61,889 nucleotides of DNA from Planctomycetota bacterium (GTDB lineage Bacteria; Planctomycetota; UBA8742; UBA2392), in contig JABARW010000042.1 of assembly GCA_019186845.1 (NCBI GenBank), positions 1 to 61,889 of the forward strand, in the 5' to 3' direction. The notes under the pieces were generated by a model that saw only the letters and a list, made by a program, of their open reading frames with translations, had not been told where the DNA came from and did no database searches. A program made the position numbers and the translations under genes. Positions within the stretch are counted from its first letter, which is position 1; the number at the start of each line of letters is the position of its first letter. Positions 1 through 8,472 of the stretch are shown here, piece after piece.

Positions 1-2
1 TG

Positions 3-671
3 CGGGCCCAATTCGGCCTGCTGTTCGTGGTCAAGGGCATCTTCTTTTCCGGCAACGAGGAGCAGGACAACACCATCCTGGCTGACATCGAGTATGTCCA
101 GGACGAGATGGGTACGCGCGGCGCGGCCAACATGGTGCTGGTCAAACTCAACCCCGATGCCAGGGCTGATGACGTAGCCGCGCAGATTGACGCCATGCCC
201 CTGCCCACGCGTACCACGACCCAGGCCGAGAAGGCCTTTGTCAGCGGCATGATCGAGGACCTGGGTGACATGATCGACATTTCGCGTCTGGTCATCCTGC
301 TGACACTGGCTGTCGTGTTCGTGAGCGTGGCCAATACGGTTTCCATGAGCGTGCGCGACCGCGTCAGGCAGATAGGCGTGTTGCGCACGCTGGGGTTCAC
401 GCGCTTGACGGTCATGGCGCTGATTGTGTCGGAGGCGGCGCTGCTCTGTCTGGCGGGAGGCGCCCTTGGTGTCCTGGCCTCATTTCTGGTGCTGACGCTG
501 CAGGATGTCACGGTGCAGGCGCGCTCCCTGAACCTGGAAGTCTCCATGCCGCTTGAGGTGGTCGGTGTTGCCCTGGCCGTGGCGGGCGCTGTGGGGGTGC
601 TGGGCAGCGCATTGCCGGCGCTGCGGGCCTCGCGCCTGAAGATCGTGGACGCCCTGGGAAGCGTGGGTTGA
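3..671 (+). CDS. ABC transporter permease, MacB/FtsX type (5' end outside window)
   Basis: The frame is open to the first base of the window, so the gene is truncated at its 5' end; about 222 residues are visible. The C-terminal half has the FtsX/MacB layout: a hydrophobic segment (DISRLVILLTLAVVFVSVAN), the conserved RDRVRQIGVLRTLGF coupling stretch, then two more membrane segments ending in SALPALRASRLKIVDALGS. MacB-type permeases work with an ATPase and usually act on lipoproteins, peptides or envelope substrates. The next gene is a second permease of the same family starting 3 nt after this stop, so the pair probably forms a heterodimer. Its ATPase is probably upstream of the window. Confidence 0.85.
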   Translation, partial: RAQFGLLFVVKGIFFSGNEEQDNTILADIEYVQDEMGTRGAANMVLVKLNPDARADDVAAQIDAMPLPTRTTTQAEKAFVSGMIEDLGDMIDISRLVILLTLAVVFVSVANTVSMSVRDRVRQIGVLRTLGFTRLTVMALIVSEAALLCLAGGALGVLASFLVLTLQDVTVQARSLNLEVSMPLEVVGVALAVAGAVGVLGSALPALRASRLKIVDALGSVG

Positions 672-673
672 TC

Positions 674-1825
674 ATGGGCCTGCCGCTGAGCTACAGCTTC
701 CGGAACCTCCAGCGCCGAAAGGTGCGCACCGGCCTGACAATGCTGGCGGTGGCGCTGGTGGCGGCCATCAGCGTTGTCATGTTTGCTTTCTCGGCGGGAC
801 TGATTCGCGCGGCGCGCAACTCCGGCTCTCCTGACAACATTATTGTCATTGACCGCAAGGCGGCCAATCAGGGGTTTTCCAAGGTTTCCGAGCGCGACTA
901 CGCCCTGCTGCAGAGCCTGCCCCAGATCAAGAAGGATGCCCAGGGCAACCCTCTGATTTCGCCGGAGGCCGTGCAGCAGACCCGTGTAACGTTGGGAGAG
1001 CACAAGAACCGGCCCGGCACAATCCGGGGTGTCACGCCCCGAGTGTTTGACGTGGCCACGACGCTGCGCCTGACGCAGGGCAATCGTTTTGCCCCTGGGC
1101 GCAAGGTCATGGTGGGCGAATTGGCCCACACGGCCATGGGGGTGCCTCCGGAGGCACTGTCTCCCGGGGCCACGCTGGAGTTCCAGAACGAGACCTGGAC
1201 GGTGGTGGGAATGTTCAGCGCGGGCGGAACGGCTCTGGACAGCGAGATTCTGGCCGACCTTGGCGATGTCATGGCCGTTTATGTGCGTGATTCGTATTCG
1301 ACGGCCCTGATCAAGCTCGAGCGTGAAAGCGATGTTTCCGTGCTCATCCACGCCCTGAACAACCGCAACGACATTCAGGTCAAGGCCATCGGCGAAGTCG
1401 AGTACTATCGCGGGCTCTCCGAGGGCTACGAGCGCATCATCTATCTTGCCGTGGGCATGGCGCTGATTGCCGCCGTGGGCGGCCTGGTCAGTGGCATGAA
1501 CACCATGTATGCCTCGGTTCTGGGGCGCATCCGCGAGATCGCCACCCTGAAGGTCATGGGCTTTCGCCGCCCCCAGATCATCTGGTCCTTTATCGCGGAG
1601 TCAGTGTTTATCGTGCTGCCCGGAGCCCTGGCCGGCTGCGCGGTGGCCATGCTGGCCGACGGGCTGGCCACGAAGTTCTCCTCGGGTGCCTTCGAAATTC
1701 GCGTGGACGCGTGGGCCCTTGGGGCCGGCGTGGCTGTGGCGCTGTTCATCGGCTTGGCGGGGGCGCTGCCCCCCGCGATCAAGGGCACGCGCATGAAGAC
1801 CACTGATGCCCTTCAGTACGCCTGA
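674..1825 (+). CDS. ABC transporter permease, MacB/FtsX type
   Basis: A complete 383-residue permease. An N-terminal membrane segment (LTMLAVALVAAISVVMFAFS) is followed by a large periplasmic domain at about residues 45-250. Three C-terminal membrane segments follow, with the FtsX signature LGRIREIATLKVMGFRRPQI. I prefer ATG 674; a TTG at 668 in the same frame would overlap the previous stop. GGGAAG lies about 12 nt upstream of the ATG. It is co-transcribed with the preceding permease. No ATPase follows; the next gene is convergent. The substrate cannot be told from sequence. Confidence 0.88.
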   Translation: MGLPLSYSFRNLQRRKVRTGLTMLAVALVAAISVVMFAFSAGLIRAARNSGSPDNIIVIDRKAANQGFSKVSERDYALLQSLPQIKKDAQGNPLISPEAVQQTRVTLGEHKNRPGTIRGVTPRVFDVATTLRLTQGNRFAPGRKVMVGELAHTAMGVPPEALSPGATLEFQNETWTVVGMFSAGGTALDSEILADLGDVMAVYVRDSYSTALIKLERESDVSVLIHALNNRNDIQVKAIGEVEYYRGLSEGYERIIYLAVGMALIAAVGGLVSGMNTMYASVLGRIREIATLKVMGFRRPQIIWSFIAESVFIVLPGALAGCAVAMLADGLATKFSSGAFEIRVDAWALGAGVAVALFIGLAGALPPAIKGTRMKTTDALQYA

Positions 1826-1832
1826 GTTGTGC

Positions 1833-2576
1833 CTACTTCTTCCCCGCCGCAATGGACTTGAGCAGGGCCACGAAGCGCTGAAGCGCCTCAAGGCCAATCC
1901 CGTGCTGTCCGGCAAAGGGCACGAACTCCACTTCGGCCCCGGCGCCCTTGAGCAGGTCGCGCAGCACCTCCGCGTGGGAAAAAGGCAGCAGGGGGTCCTG
2001 GCGGCCGTGGCATTGCAGCACACGCAGGCCTTGGCGCGCGTGTGCCAGTTGCTGCCACTCGGCCTCGTTGATCAGCGTTGCCGAGAACAAGCAGAGGGCC
2101 GCGGGGTTGGCGGGCAGGCGCAGGGCGAGGTCCGCGCATAGCATCGCGCCCTGCGAAAACCCGCCCAGCACCACCTGGGGAATTGCCAGCCCCGTTTCCG
2201 CGCACACGGTCTCCAGCATCGCCCAGACGGCCTGGCGGGCTTCCACCAGGCCCCGGGGATGGGAGCGCCTCATGGGTGAGTAGTCACCGCTGAGCATCAT
2301 CTGCTGCAGCAGCCCCCAGTCAATTTCCCACCAGGCACGACCGCCGGGCATGCCGAACTCCGCGGAGTCCAGCAGGCCGGCGGGGAAGTAAAAGCGCGTC
2401 GTGCGCGCCAGTTGAGGCTCCATTTCAAGGGCTTCCGCGCCCAGGCCCGCCAGATCGTCGCCGGGAGCGTTGACACCGTGACACAGGATGACAGCCAAAG
2501 AGGGTTTGGCGCCGGGGCCCAGGGCGTCGATTGCCAGGGTGTCCAGAGGTCCGAGTTTCCTGCGTGTGGTGGTCAT
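1833..2576 (-). CDS. Alpha/beta hydrolase, phospholipase/carboxylesterase family
   Basis: A 247-residue serine hydrolase of the carboxylesterase (Abhydrolase_2) family. It shows the nucleophile elbow GGFSQGAM, an acid-bearing segment CHGRQDPLLPF and a catalytic-histidine region FAGQHGIG near the C-terminus. An N-terminal ILCHGVNAPGDD supplies the oxyanion-hole strand. I start it at MTTTRRKLG; upstream in-frame codons look like non-coding extension. Family members hydrolyse acyl esters of small molecules, lysophospholipids or acylated proteins; the substrate here is unknown. It converges on the permease gene with a 7-nt gap. Confidence 0.85.
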   Translation of the reverse strand: MTTTRRKLGPLDTLAIDALGPGAKPSLAVILCHGVNAPGDDLAGLGAEALEMEPQLARTTRFYFPAGLLDSAEFGMPGGRAWWEIDWGLLQQMMLSGDYSPMRRSHPRGLVEARQAVWAMLETVCAETGLAIPQVVLGGFSQGAMLCADLALRLPANPAALCLFSATLINEAEWQQLAHARQGLRVLQCHGRQDPLLPFSHAEVLRDLLKGAGAEVEFVPFAGQHGIGLEALQRFVALLKSIAAGKK

Positions 2577-2675
2577 GCGCGAGCCCGGAGGCTGAAGTGT
2601 CCCATACCGAGTCCGGTCTGGGGCGGCCAACAGAAGGCCGGGGCGCAAGGCGTCCCCGGCCCCGCACTCATGCTG

Positions 2676-3551
2676 CTACTTGGAGGCGTCGCCGCGTTTG
2701 AGGGGACGGCCCTCGGAGTCCACGGGCTGGCCGTCCTTGAACTCCATGCCGCCGTAAGCGCCGTCGCCGGCTTCGGTGCCGCGACGCTGCTCGCGCAGGC
2801 GCCGCAATTCTTCTTCCTTGGAAGCGTCAAAGCGGTCACGCTGCAGGGTGTCAGACAGGCCCCGAAGTTCCATGGGGCGGTAGCGCCGCAACTCAATGAC
2901 AGGGGCGTTGTCACGGGCGGTGCGCAGCACTACGCCGCGGTCGCGCGGCGAGCGGAGGCGCACTTCTGCCGCTTCCTCGTCACCGTTCTTGTCGCCGATG
3001 TTCCCCGAGACAAAGGCCATCTTGGCGCGATTGGTATCCGCTCCGGAGAAGTCGTAGCTCCCGCCGTTGCGCGCCCCGTAAACCACGATCAGCGCTTCAT
3101 CCAACTGGCTCTTGCCGTGAACGCTGGCGCGACCGGAGTTGTCCACCAGCTTGAGTACCCCACCGGATTCAAGCATTCCGATCAGCACCCAGCGGGTGTC
3201 GAAGAACTCATAGAAAACGCCCGAGCTCTGCAGGTCCTTGCGGCGTCGGCAGTAACCGGCCTCAGTCAGAACGTCGCGGCGCGTCAGGTCCCGGGCTACG
3301 CGAACCGTGTAGAACTCCTCCACGACCACCAGCTCGGAGCCCGGTTCGGCGCGCAACGCGTCTCGGTACGTGGGGCTGTTGAAAATGGTGGCGATCTCGT
3401 AGCCCGAAGAACCGTGCCGCTGGGTATAGAACTCCACGGTGCCGCGTTCGGGCCCGTCCAGTGCGCCGCCGCGCGCCTGGCTGGCGGAGCAGCCCCCCAG
3501 CAGAATGCCTGCGGCGAGCACAGCCGAAGCGGTGAGATGGCTCGGTTTCAC
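2676..3551 (-). CDS. Lipoprotein of unknown function
   Basis: A 291-residue protein beginning with a hydrophobic signal and the lipobox LLGGC (Cys about residue 21), so it should be lipid-anchored outside the cytoplasm. The central part contains a strand-rich segment followed by a probable metal- or charge-rich stretch (NIGDKNGDEEAAEV). The C-terminus is highly charged and helical (SKEEELRRLREQRR). No recognised family. The start codon is GTG at 3551 with GAGAGGG about 8 nt upstream. It is transcribed alone on this strand; the esterase follows about 100 nt downstream. Confidence 0.75.
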   Translation of the reverse strand: MKPSHLTASAVLAAGILLGGCSASQARGGALDGPERGTVEFYTQRHGSSGYEIATIFNSPTYRDALRAEPGSELVVVEEFYTVRVARDLTRRDVLTEAGYCRRRKDLQSSGVFYEFFDTRWVLIGMLESGGVLKLVDNSGRASVHGKSQLDEALIVVYGARNGGSYDFSGADTNRAKMAFVSGNIGDKNGDEEAAEVRLRSPRDRGVVLRTARDNAPVIELRRYRPMELRGLSDTLQRDRFDASKEEELRRLREQRRGTEAGDGAYGGMEFKDGQPVDSEGRPLKRGDASK

Positions 3552-3621
3552 GATGCACCCTCTCGGGCAGATGGGGGAGGATTAAGCCTAGTTCTCCAAG
3601 GCCGCAAAACAAGGCCCGGAG

Positions 3622-4155
3622 TCAGCGCTTCCACCAGCCCAGGCCGGAGAACACCTGAAGGCGTCGCCACATCAGCGACATGTCACGGCGCGCGGCATCC
3701 ACCTCGGCCGGCGTGGCGCGTACCGTTTCGTTGTCGCGGCGCGCCTTAAGCTCAAAGCCTAGCTGGAAGTCGTAGGTGAACTCGAGCATCCAGCGGGCTT
3801 CCAGTTCGTCGCGCATCAGGCGCAGGGCCTGGGCAAGATTCTCAAGCTGGACGGTGCGGTGGTCGGACAACTCGAAGCTGACGTAGGGCATGGTGCCCGC
3901 GATCTCATCACCGCCGGAATCACTCAGGACGCGCACACCGGGCAGGTCTTCAATGAAGCGGGCCAGGGGAAAGGACTCGGCGGAACAGCCAAGCTCTTCG
4001 GCCTCGCGCTGCAACTCGAGCAATTCAATGACATCAGGCGACCCTGCCAGGTGCCCGCAGAGTTCGCACTCGTCCACGGCCGCGCCGGCAACGAGGCGTC
4101 GCGTGACGCCGTGGTTGCCGCACTCCTCACAGGTGGGGTTTTCCGCCTTGCCCAT
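3622..4155 (-). CDS. Small zinc-finger-type protein of unknown function
   Basis: A 177-residue soluble protein. The N-terminus carries two CxxC knuckles (CEECGNHGV ... CELCGH) that would bind one zinc ion. The rest is acidic and helical, with Trp/Arg-rich C-terminal helices. The start ATG 4155 is preceded by TATACT with a 7-nt spacer, suggesting a leaderless mRNA; an in-frame extension to 4230 is unlikely. No function can be assigned. Confidence 0.7.
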   Translation of the reverse strand: MGKAENPTCEECGNHGVTRRLVAGAAVDECELCGHLAGSPDVIELLELQREAEELGCSAESFPLARFIEDLPGVRVLSDSGGDEIAGTMPYVSFELSDHRTVQLENLAQALRLMRDELEARWMLEFTYDFQLGFELKARRDNETVRATPAEVDAARRDMSLMWRRLQVFSGLGWWKR

Positions 4156-4162
4156 GGCGCGG

Positions 4163-4168
4163 AGTATA
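4163..4168 (-). promoter_or_regulatory. -10 element (TATACT) of the zinc-finger gene
   Basis: On the minus strand TATACT ends 7 nt before ATG 4155, placing the predicted transcription start on the start codon. No Shine-Dalgarno sequence fits between them. Confidence 0.5.
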
Positions 4169-4223
4169 GGGGCGAGCCCGGCAAATGAAACAGCGCCGAA
4201 AGGGCCGGCCGTGGCGGCGGCCG

Positions 4224-4652
4224 CTACCACTTCCAGTCGAGTTTGCCTTTGGTCTCGCAGCTGATGCCGGACAGATTAGCGGTGACGGCGCCGTTTTCCG
4301 TGCGTTTGATGACCTTCTCGAACCAGCCGTTAGCGGCAACCCACTCCCGAATCTCGGTTCCAACCTCGGTCCGGGTGTAGCAGGAGCCGCAGAGTTTGCG
4401 CTTGTGCATGATCACGCCTTGAGACTCCTCGGCTTTGGCACCTGCATAATCCTTGCCCCTGCCGGCAAGATTGCCGAGGGAGATTTCACGCGGCTCCCAG
4501 CCCTCACGCCCGATGAAGGCGCGCCTGACGTTGCCTGTGAGTGCCTGCTCGCCGCGTGGAACCTTCAGGTCCACTTCACATCCCAGGTGGTAGTAGCCCA
4601 AGTCGCGCTCCACGAAACAGGAACGTGCAGGCTGCGGCAGAGAATCTGTCAA
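4224..4652 (-). CDS. Small protein of unknown function, last gene of B12 uptake operon
   Basis: About 142 residues if read from TTG 4652, whose TTGA overlaps the TGA of the BtuC-like gene; this is typical of translational coupling. A shorter product of 61 residues could start at ATG 4409. Visible features are a charged central region (GREGWEPREISLGNL) and a short cysteine pair (KLCGSCYTRTE) plus one later Cys, which might bind a metal. There is no signal peptide or membrane segment and no recognised family. Its position suggests co-expression with cobalamin import. Confidence 0.55.
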   Translation of the reverse strand: MTDSLPQPARSCFVERDLGYYHLGCEVDLKVPRGEQALTGNVRRAFIGREGWEPREISLGNLAGRGKDYAGAKAEESQGVIMHKRKLCGSCYTRTEVGTEIREWVAANGWFEKVIKRTENGAVTANLSGISCETKGKLDWKW

Positions 4653-5587
4653 GGGCTGCGCCGGGCGATGAGCCAGACCAATGCCGGCGCGCCCAGCGCC
4701 GCTGTGACCACGCCCACCGGCAACTCCCGCCCCGGCCAGGCGGCGCGCGCCAAGGCATCACAGGCCACCAGAAAGGTCCCGCCCATCACCAATGACCAGG
4801 GCAGCAACCTGCGCCGCGAAGCCCCCACCAGCAGGCGCGCCAGGTGCGGCACGATCAGGCCCACAAATGCTATGGGTCCGCAAACCGCCACGCAGGCGGC
4901 CACGGCCAGCGCCCCCGCACCCAGGCAGGTTGCGCGCAGGGTTGCCACATCGACGCCCTGGCTGTGAGCGCGTTCTTCTCCTCCGGCCAGGGTTTCAAGG
5001 GCGCGCGTGTTCCAGAGCAACAAGGCGCAGGCCGGCAGGACAAAGGCCAGCACCATGCCGATGCCGCCATAGCCCATCTGTTGCAGGTGGCCCAGAGACC
5101 AGCGGGCCGCCGTGAACATTGAGTTCAGGTCGGCGGTGTATTGCAGGCCCGTGGAAAGCGCGCTGGCCATGAGCGAAATGGCAATACCCGCGAGCAGCAC
5201 CGAATGCAGGCTGGCCCTGCCGCTGGACGCAATCGCCGTCAGCAGCAGTGTGACAGCCAGAGCGCCGCAAAAGGCAAATAGCGCAACCGTCGGCACGCCC
5301 GCGATACCGCTGCCCAGCCCGAACACGAGCGCAATGACCGCGCCCAGCGTGGCCCCGGCCAGGGTGCCCACGGTGCTCTCACTGGCCAGCGGATTGGCAA
5401 AGATGGTCTGGTAGGTGCCGCCCACGAGCGAAAGTGCGCCCCCCGCAATCAACCCCATCAGCACGCGCGGCAGGCGCAACTGCCAGAGGATGAACGCCGC
5501 ATTCTCGCCCGACAGTGGCTCCCCCACAAACGGCGCGGCCAGGCATAGTGCCAGGCAGGCCAGGGCCATTGCCGCGTCTTTTTTCAT
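4649..5587 (-). CDS. btuC: Cobalamin/corrinoid ABC transporter permease (FecCD/BtuC family)
   Basis: A 312-residue, very hydrophobic protein with the FecCD signature (RLPRVLMGLIAGGALSLVG near residue 38) and the C-terminal GPIAFVGLIVPHLARLL segment that contacts the ATPase. BtuC-like permeases form the inner-membrane channel for vitamin B12 or iron-siderophores. The cobalamin riboswitch heading this operon makes corrinoids the likely substrate. Its start overlaps the end of the ATPase gene by 4 nt. Length is slightly short for the family (about 325-350) but both conserved ends are present. Confidence 0.85.
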   Translation of the reverse strand: MKKDAAMALACLALCLAAPFVGEPLSGENAAFILWQLRLPRVLMGLIAGGALSLVGGTYQTIFANPLASESTVGTLAGATLGAVIALVFGLGSGIAGVPTVALFAFCGALAVTLLLTAIASSGRASLHSVLLAGIAISLMASALSTGLQYTADLNSMFTAARWSLGHLQQMGYGGIGMVLAFVLPACALLLWNTRALETLAGGEERAHSQGVDVATLRATCLGAGALAVAACVAVCGPIAFVGLIVPHLARLLVGASRRRLLPWSLVMGGTFLVACDALARAAWPGRELPVGVVTAALGAPALVWLIARRSP

Positions 5588-6360
5588 GGCGCCACCTCGG
5601 CGGGGAGAAAGACGCGGCGCCCCTCGAGCCGGGCTTCGCCCAGGCGCAGACCAAAGAGTTCGGAGAGTCTTTGTCCCAGGTCAGGCGCGTCGAGGCGCGA
5701 CTCAAAGGCCAGGGAGCCGCACTGCACGCCAAGGATGCGCACGCTGCTCTCGCGATCCCTGGCGGCGTGGGCGAGGAGGTTCACGTCATGGGTGATGCAC
5801 AGCACCCCCAGCCCCTCCCGCCAGCAGTCTCCGATCAACCGGTAAAGCGAAACCTGCTGGGCCGGGTCCAGGTGATTGGCGGGCTCGTCCAGCAGCAGCA
5901 GGGGTGCCTGCTGCGCCAGCAGGCAGCCAAAGGCCACGCGTTGCTGCTCGCCGCCGGAAAGCCGCGCAACCAGCCGCGCGGCAAACTCTGTGGCCCCGGC
6001 GCGGGCCAGCGCGGCCCTGGCCGCGTCGAGGCTGGCCTGGCGCGTTTCGTCGAACCGGAAGCGCGCGGCCGCGGCGAGGTCCAGGGCCGAAATCTCTTCA
6101 TGGATGCGATGATGTTGCGGCAGCCAGGCCGCTTGTGCCGCGCGCTCGCGCCCGCTCATGCGGCGGACATCCTGACCGCCCAGCCTCACGCTGCCTTCGC
6201 CGGCAGGCAAAAGCCCCAGAGCGGTGCGTATGAGTGTGGTCTTGCCCGCGCCGTTGGGACCCAGCAGGGCCACGAAGTCGCCGGGCGCCAGCTTCAGGCT
6301 GACGTCGCGCAACAGGAGAACGCCGCGCACGCGCACCGAGACCCGATCGAGTTCAAGCAT
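5584..6360 (-). CDS. btuD: Cobalamin ABC transporter ATP-binding protein (BtuD type)
   Basis: A 258-residue ABC ATPase starting at MLELDRVSV. Walker A is GPNGAGKT (about residue 38), the signature is LSGGEQQRV, and Walker B is LLLLDEPA with the H-loop in CITHDVN. It would couple ATP hydrolysis to B12 import with the adjacent permease and binding protein. Its start codon lies 1 nt after the stop of the binding-protein gene, and its end overlaps the permease start, so the three are one operon. Confidence 0.88.
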   Translation of the reverse strand: MLELDRVSVRVRGVLLLRDVSLKLAPGDFVALLGPNGAGKTTLIRTALGLLPAGEGSVRLGGQDVRRMSGRERAAQAAWLPQHHRIHEEISALDLAAAARFRFDETRQASLDAARAALARAGATEFAARLVARLSGGEQQRVAFGCLLAQQAPLLLLDEPANHLDPAQQVSLYRLIGDCWREGLGVLCITHDVNLLAHAARDRESSVRILGVQCGSLAFESRLDAPDLGQRLSELFGLRLGEARLEGRRVFLPAEVAP

Positions 6361-6361
6361 G

Positions 6362-7252
6362 TCACTCCCGGCGCAGGGCGAACTGGAGTTTGTCGATGAG
6401 TTCGAGGATGCGCGGCCCGTTGATGTAGTACTCACGCCCGTCCAGCACGCGGACCCTGGAGTTCTTGACCGCGGTAAGCATGGGCAGGCCCTTCCAGTCC
6501 TCGACGATCTGGCGCCGCTCATCCTCGCTCAGGTTCCGCGCCGCCAGAATCAGCACGATATCCGGGTCCAGGGCAATCACGCGCTCGAGGCTCAAGACCG
6601 GCACCACGCCCACGACTTCGTCGTCAACGGCGTTGCGGCCGCCGGCCGCGTTGAGGCAGGCGCCGTGAATGCAGTTCTGGCGCAGGAACCAGACTTCCTT
6701 GAGCTGGCCCGGCGTTCCATCCATGGCCAGCAGCACGCGCGGCCCCGTGGCCGGAGGCTGCACCTTCAGGCGTCGGCTCATTTCGCCGGCGATGGCCTCT
6801 GCCTTTGGAAGATGGCCGCTCAACTGGCCCGTTTCGCGGATGCCTGCCAGCACGTCATCAAGCGTCAGCCAGGGCAGGAGGCGGGTTGGGGCGATGCGGT
6901 CGAGTTCTTCCAGCGGAGCATCCTTGGTGGCTTCGCCAAGAATCAGCGTAGGCTTGAGCCGTACGATGGCCTCGTAGTTCGGTGTCAGCGTGGTACCGAC
7001 CGTGGGCAGGCTCCTGGCGGCTGCGGGATAGTCGCAGTACTCCGTGCGGCCCACGACCAGTTCACCCGCGCCAATGGCGAAAAGAGTCTCGGTTACGGCG
7101 GGCGCCAGGGAGACAATGCGCAGGGGTCCCTGCGGCGAAGGTAGCTCTGGAGTGTCCGGTATCCCGCGGGCCTGCCATCCGGCCAGGGCGGCCGCGGCCG
7201 CGACGCCAAGGATCGCCAGCAGGAAGATCAGAAGTAGTGCCTGTCGGTTCAT
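6362..7252 (-). CDS. btuF: Periplasmic cobalamin-binding protein (BtuF type)
   Basis: A 296-residue type III substrate-binding protein. The N-terminus has one hydrophobic segment (LLLIFLLAILGVAAAAALAG), either a signal or a membrane anchor without a lipobox Cys. The BtuF/FhuD core follows: RIVSLAPAVTETLFAIGAG, VVGRTEYCDYP and GTTLTPNYEAIVRLKPTLIL. The start ATG 7252 is the first Met before the hydrophobic segment. It is the first gene of the uptake operon and sits directly behind a cobalamin riboswitch, so expression should fall when cobalamin is plentiful. Confidence 0.88.
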   Translation of the reverse strand: MNRQALLLIFLLAILGVAAAAALAGWQARGIPDTPELPSPQGPLRIVSLAPAVTETLFAIGAGELVVGRTEYCDYPAAARSLPTVGTTLTPNYEAIVRLKPTLILGEATKDAPLEELDRIAPTRLLPWLTLDDVLAGIRETGQLSGHLPKAEAIAGEMSRRLKVQPPATGPRVLLAMDGTPGQLKEVWFLRQNCIHGACLNAAGGRNAVDDEVVGVVPVLSLERVIALDPDIVLILAARNLSEDERRQIVEDWKGLPMLTAVKNSRVRVLDGREYYINGPRILELIDKLQFALRRE

Positions 7253-7309
7253 GCGCGCCGGGGACGCAAAAGCGCGCCCCCATCTCCACCCTCGTGGCCA
7301 GGGAACTGC

Positions 7310-7440
7310 AAGTCGCTCGAGAGGTCGGACTGTACCGTGGCGGGGCCGTGTGGGAGTTGCACCCACTTCCCAGCGAGCCTGCACACGATAGACCCCGGGC
7401 CTTCATCGCGCCAGTGCCCGAACCATGACTTCGCTCGTTC
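7310..7440 (-). promoter_or_regulatory. Cobalamin (adenosylcobalamin) riboswitch upstream of btuF
   Basis: On the minus strand this leader shows the conserved core of the B12 aptamer. GGGAAG (7366-7371) is followed by GGGTGCAACTCCC (7352-7364), then the B12 box CCCGCCACGGT (7334-7344) and AGTCCGACC just after it. Between aptamer and btuF start, a G/C hairpin with a TTTT loop (about 7257-7279) could act as the expression platform by occluding translation initiation. Edges are approximate. Confidence 0.85.
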
Positions 7441-7475
7441 GTTAACATCTTCGACGTCCGCCCGTGGGCCCTTGA

Positions 7476-8207
7476 GTGAAGCGAAGCCACTTCGTGAGCT
7501 GGTTGCCCGTCGCCCTGCACCTGGCTCATGCCCTGGTCGTGTTCGGCCTTGCCTACGCCCTGACATCTCTCACCATCCTCTGGCACCACGCGGCGCCGAA
7601 TTCCACAGAATCGCTGCTGTTCGGCGCGGCTTGGATTGGCGGCGCAATTCTGGAACTGGCCCTTGTGGTTTATCTGTTCCTGCGCAAGGCGCGCATCAAG
7701 CGCATCTGGGCGGAGGCGACGACGGCCACACGCAGCGGCGATTTCGCGACGGCCAGGGCGCTGGCGGCCCAGCTTCTTGCCTATTGGGAGTACACGCTCA
7801 ATCCCGCTCCCGCCTACTACGCCATGGCCGTGGCCAGCGAAGGCATGGGCGAGGGGCGGGAGGCCGCGGTGCTCTATCGCCGCGCCGGAGATTACCCTCC
7901 GGCACTGCTGAACCTGGGCGTGCTGCTGCTGGAGCGTGGTGCCAACGACCGCGCGGCCGAGGCTTTGCGACGCTACATGGCCCGCACGCAGCAGGATTTG
8001 AGTTCGGTGGTGCTGCTCTCCATGGCGTTGTATCGCTCGGGAAAGATCGAGGCGGCCAAGGGGGTGCTGAGGAAGAAACTGGCTGAGCGCCCGGCAAGCC
8101 CTTTGCTCAAGCGGAATCTGGAGCGACTGGACCGGGGCGAAGAGCCGGCGCTGTTTGAGGCGGTCAAGGGCAAGCCGGATTTGGACTCGCCCCCGATTGC
8201 CAAGTGA
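7476..8207 (+). CDS. Membrane-anchored TPR-like protein
   Basis: A 243-residue protein with two N-terminal membrane helices (about residues 10-32 and 46-69). A soluble helical region follows with TPR-like pairs (ATARALAAQLLAYWEYTL, EAAVLYRRAGDYPPALLNLGVLLLERG, AAKGVLRKKLAERPASPLLK). The start is GTG 7476; it diverges from the B12 operon. It probably serves as a protein-interaction scaffold at the membrane; no specific role can be named. Confidence 0.75.
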   Translation: MKRSHFVSWLPVALHLAHALVVFGLAYALTSLTILWHHAAPNSTESLLFGAAWIGGAILELALVVYLFLRKARIKRIWAEATTATRSGDFATARALAAQLLAYWEYTLNPAPAYYAMAVASEGMGEGREAAVLYRRAGDYPPALLNLGVLLLERGANDRAAEALRRYMARTQQDLSSVVLLSMALYRSGKIEAAKGVLRKKLAERPASPLLKRNLERLDRGEEPALFEAVKGKPDLDSPPIAK

Positions 8208-8208
8208 A

Positions 8209-8258
8209 CGGCGCCCTTGTATTTGTATCGACCCTTGCAGAGCATCGCTTGGGCGCCG
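8209..8258. repeat. Inverted repeat between TPR gene and tRNA-Glu
   Basis: CGGCGCCC (8209-8216) and GGGCGCCG (8251-8258) are perfect 8-bp inverted copies separated by 34 nt. They lie between the TPR gene stop and tRNA-Glu. They may form a weak terminator or an operator; no T-run follows. Confidence 0.4.
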
Positions 8259-8275
8259 GCAGTATGGCGGCGGAA

Positions 8276-8350
8276 GGCCCCATCATCTAGCGGTTAGGAT
8301 AATGCCCTTTCAAGGCATGTACGCGGGTTCGAATCCCGCTGGGGTCACCA
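8276..8350 (+). tRNA. tRNA-Glu (TTC)
   Basis: A cloverleaf can be drawn: acceptor GGCCCCA pairing TGGGGTC (one G-U), anticodon loop CTTTCAA giving TTC, T-arm GCGGGTTCGAATCCCGC, discriminator A and an encoded CCA. Confidence 0.95.
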
Positions 8351-8355
8351 GATTC

Positions 8356-8390
8356 GGGGCGCGGCGCATCGCGCTGCGCCCCTCGGTTTT
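8356..8390 (+). terminator. Hairpin with T-run after tRNA-Glu
   Basis: GGGGCGC (8356-8362) pairs with GCGCCCC (8376-8382), followed by CTCGGTTTT. It could terminate tRNA-Glu transcription or guide processing before tRNA-Cys. Confidence 0.5.
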
Positions 8391-8465
8391 GGTGGCGTAG
8401 CCAAGTGGTTAGGCAACGGTTTGCAAAACCGTCACACGCGGGTTCGAATCCCGCCGCCACCTCCA
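8391..8465 (+). tRNA. tRNA-Cys (GCA)
   Basis: Acceptor GGTGGCG pairs CGCCACC. The anticodon loop TTGCAAA gives GCA, the T-arm is GCGGGTTCGAATCCCGC, discriminator T (as expected for Cys-tRNA, U73), and CCA is encoded. It lies 40 nt after tRNA-Glu. Confidence 0.95.
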
Positions 8466-8472
8466 GAAAGAC

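Noticed and set aside
2412..3749. Long plus-strand open frame of about 445 codons
   Set aside because: It is antisense to the esterase and lipoprotein genes, has no recognisable domain, and arises from GC-rich codon bias.
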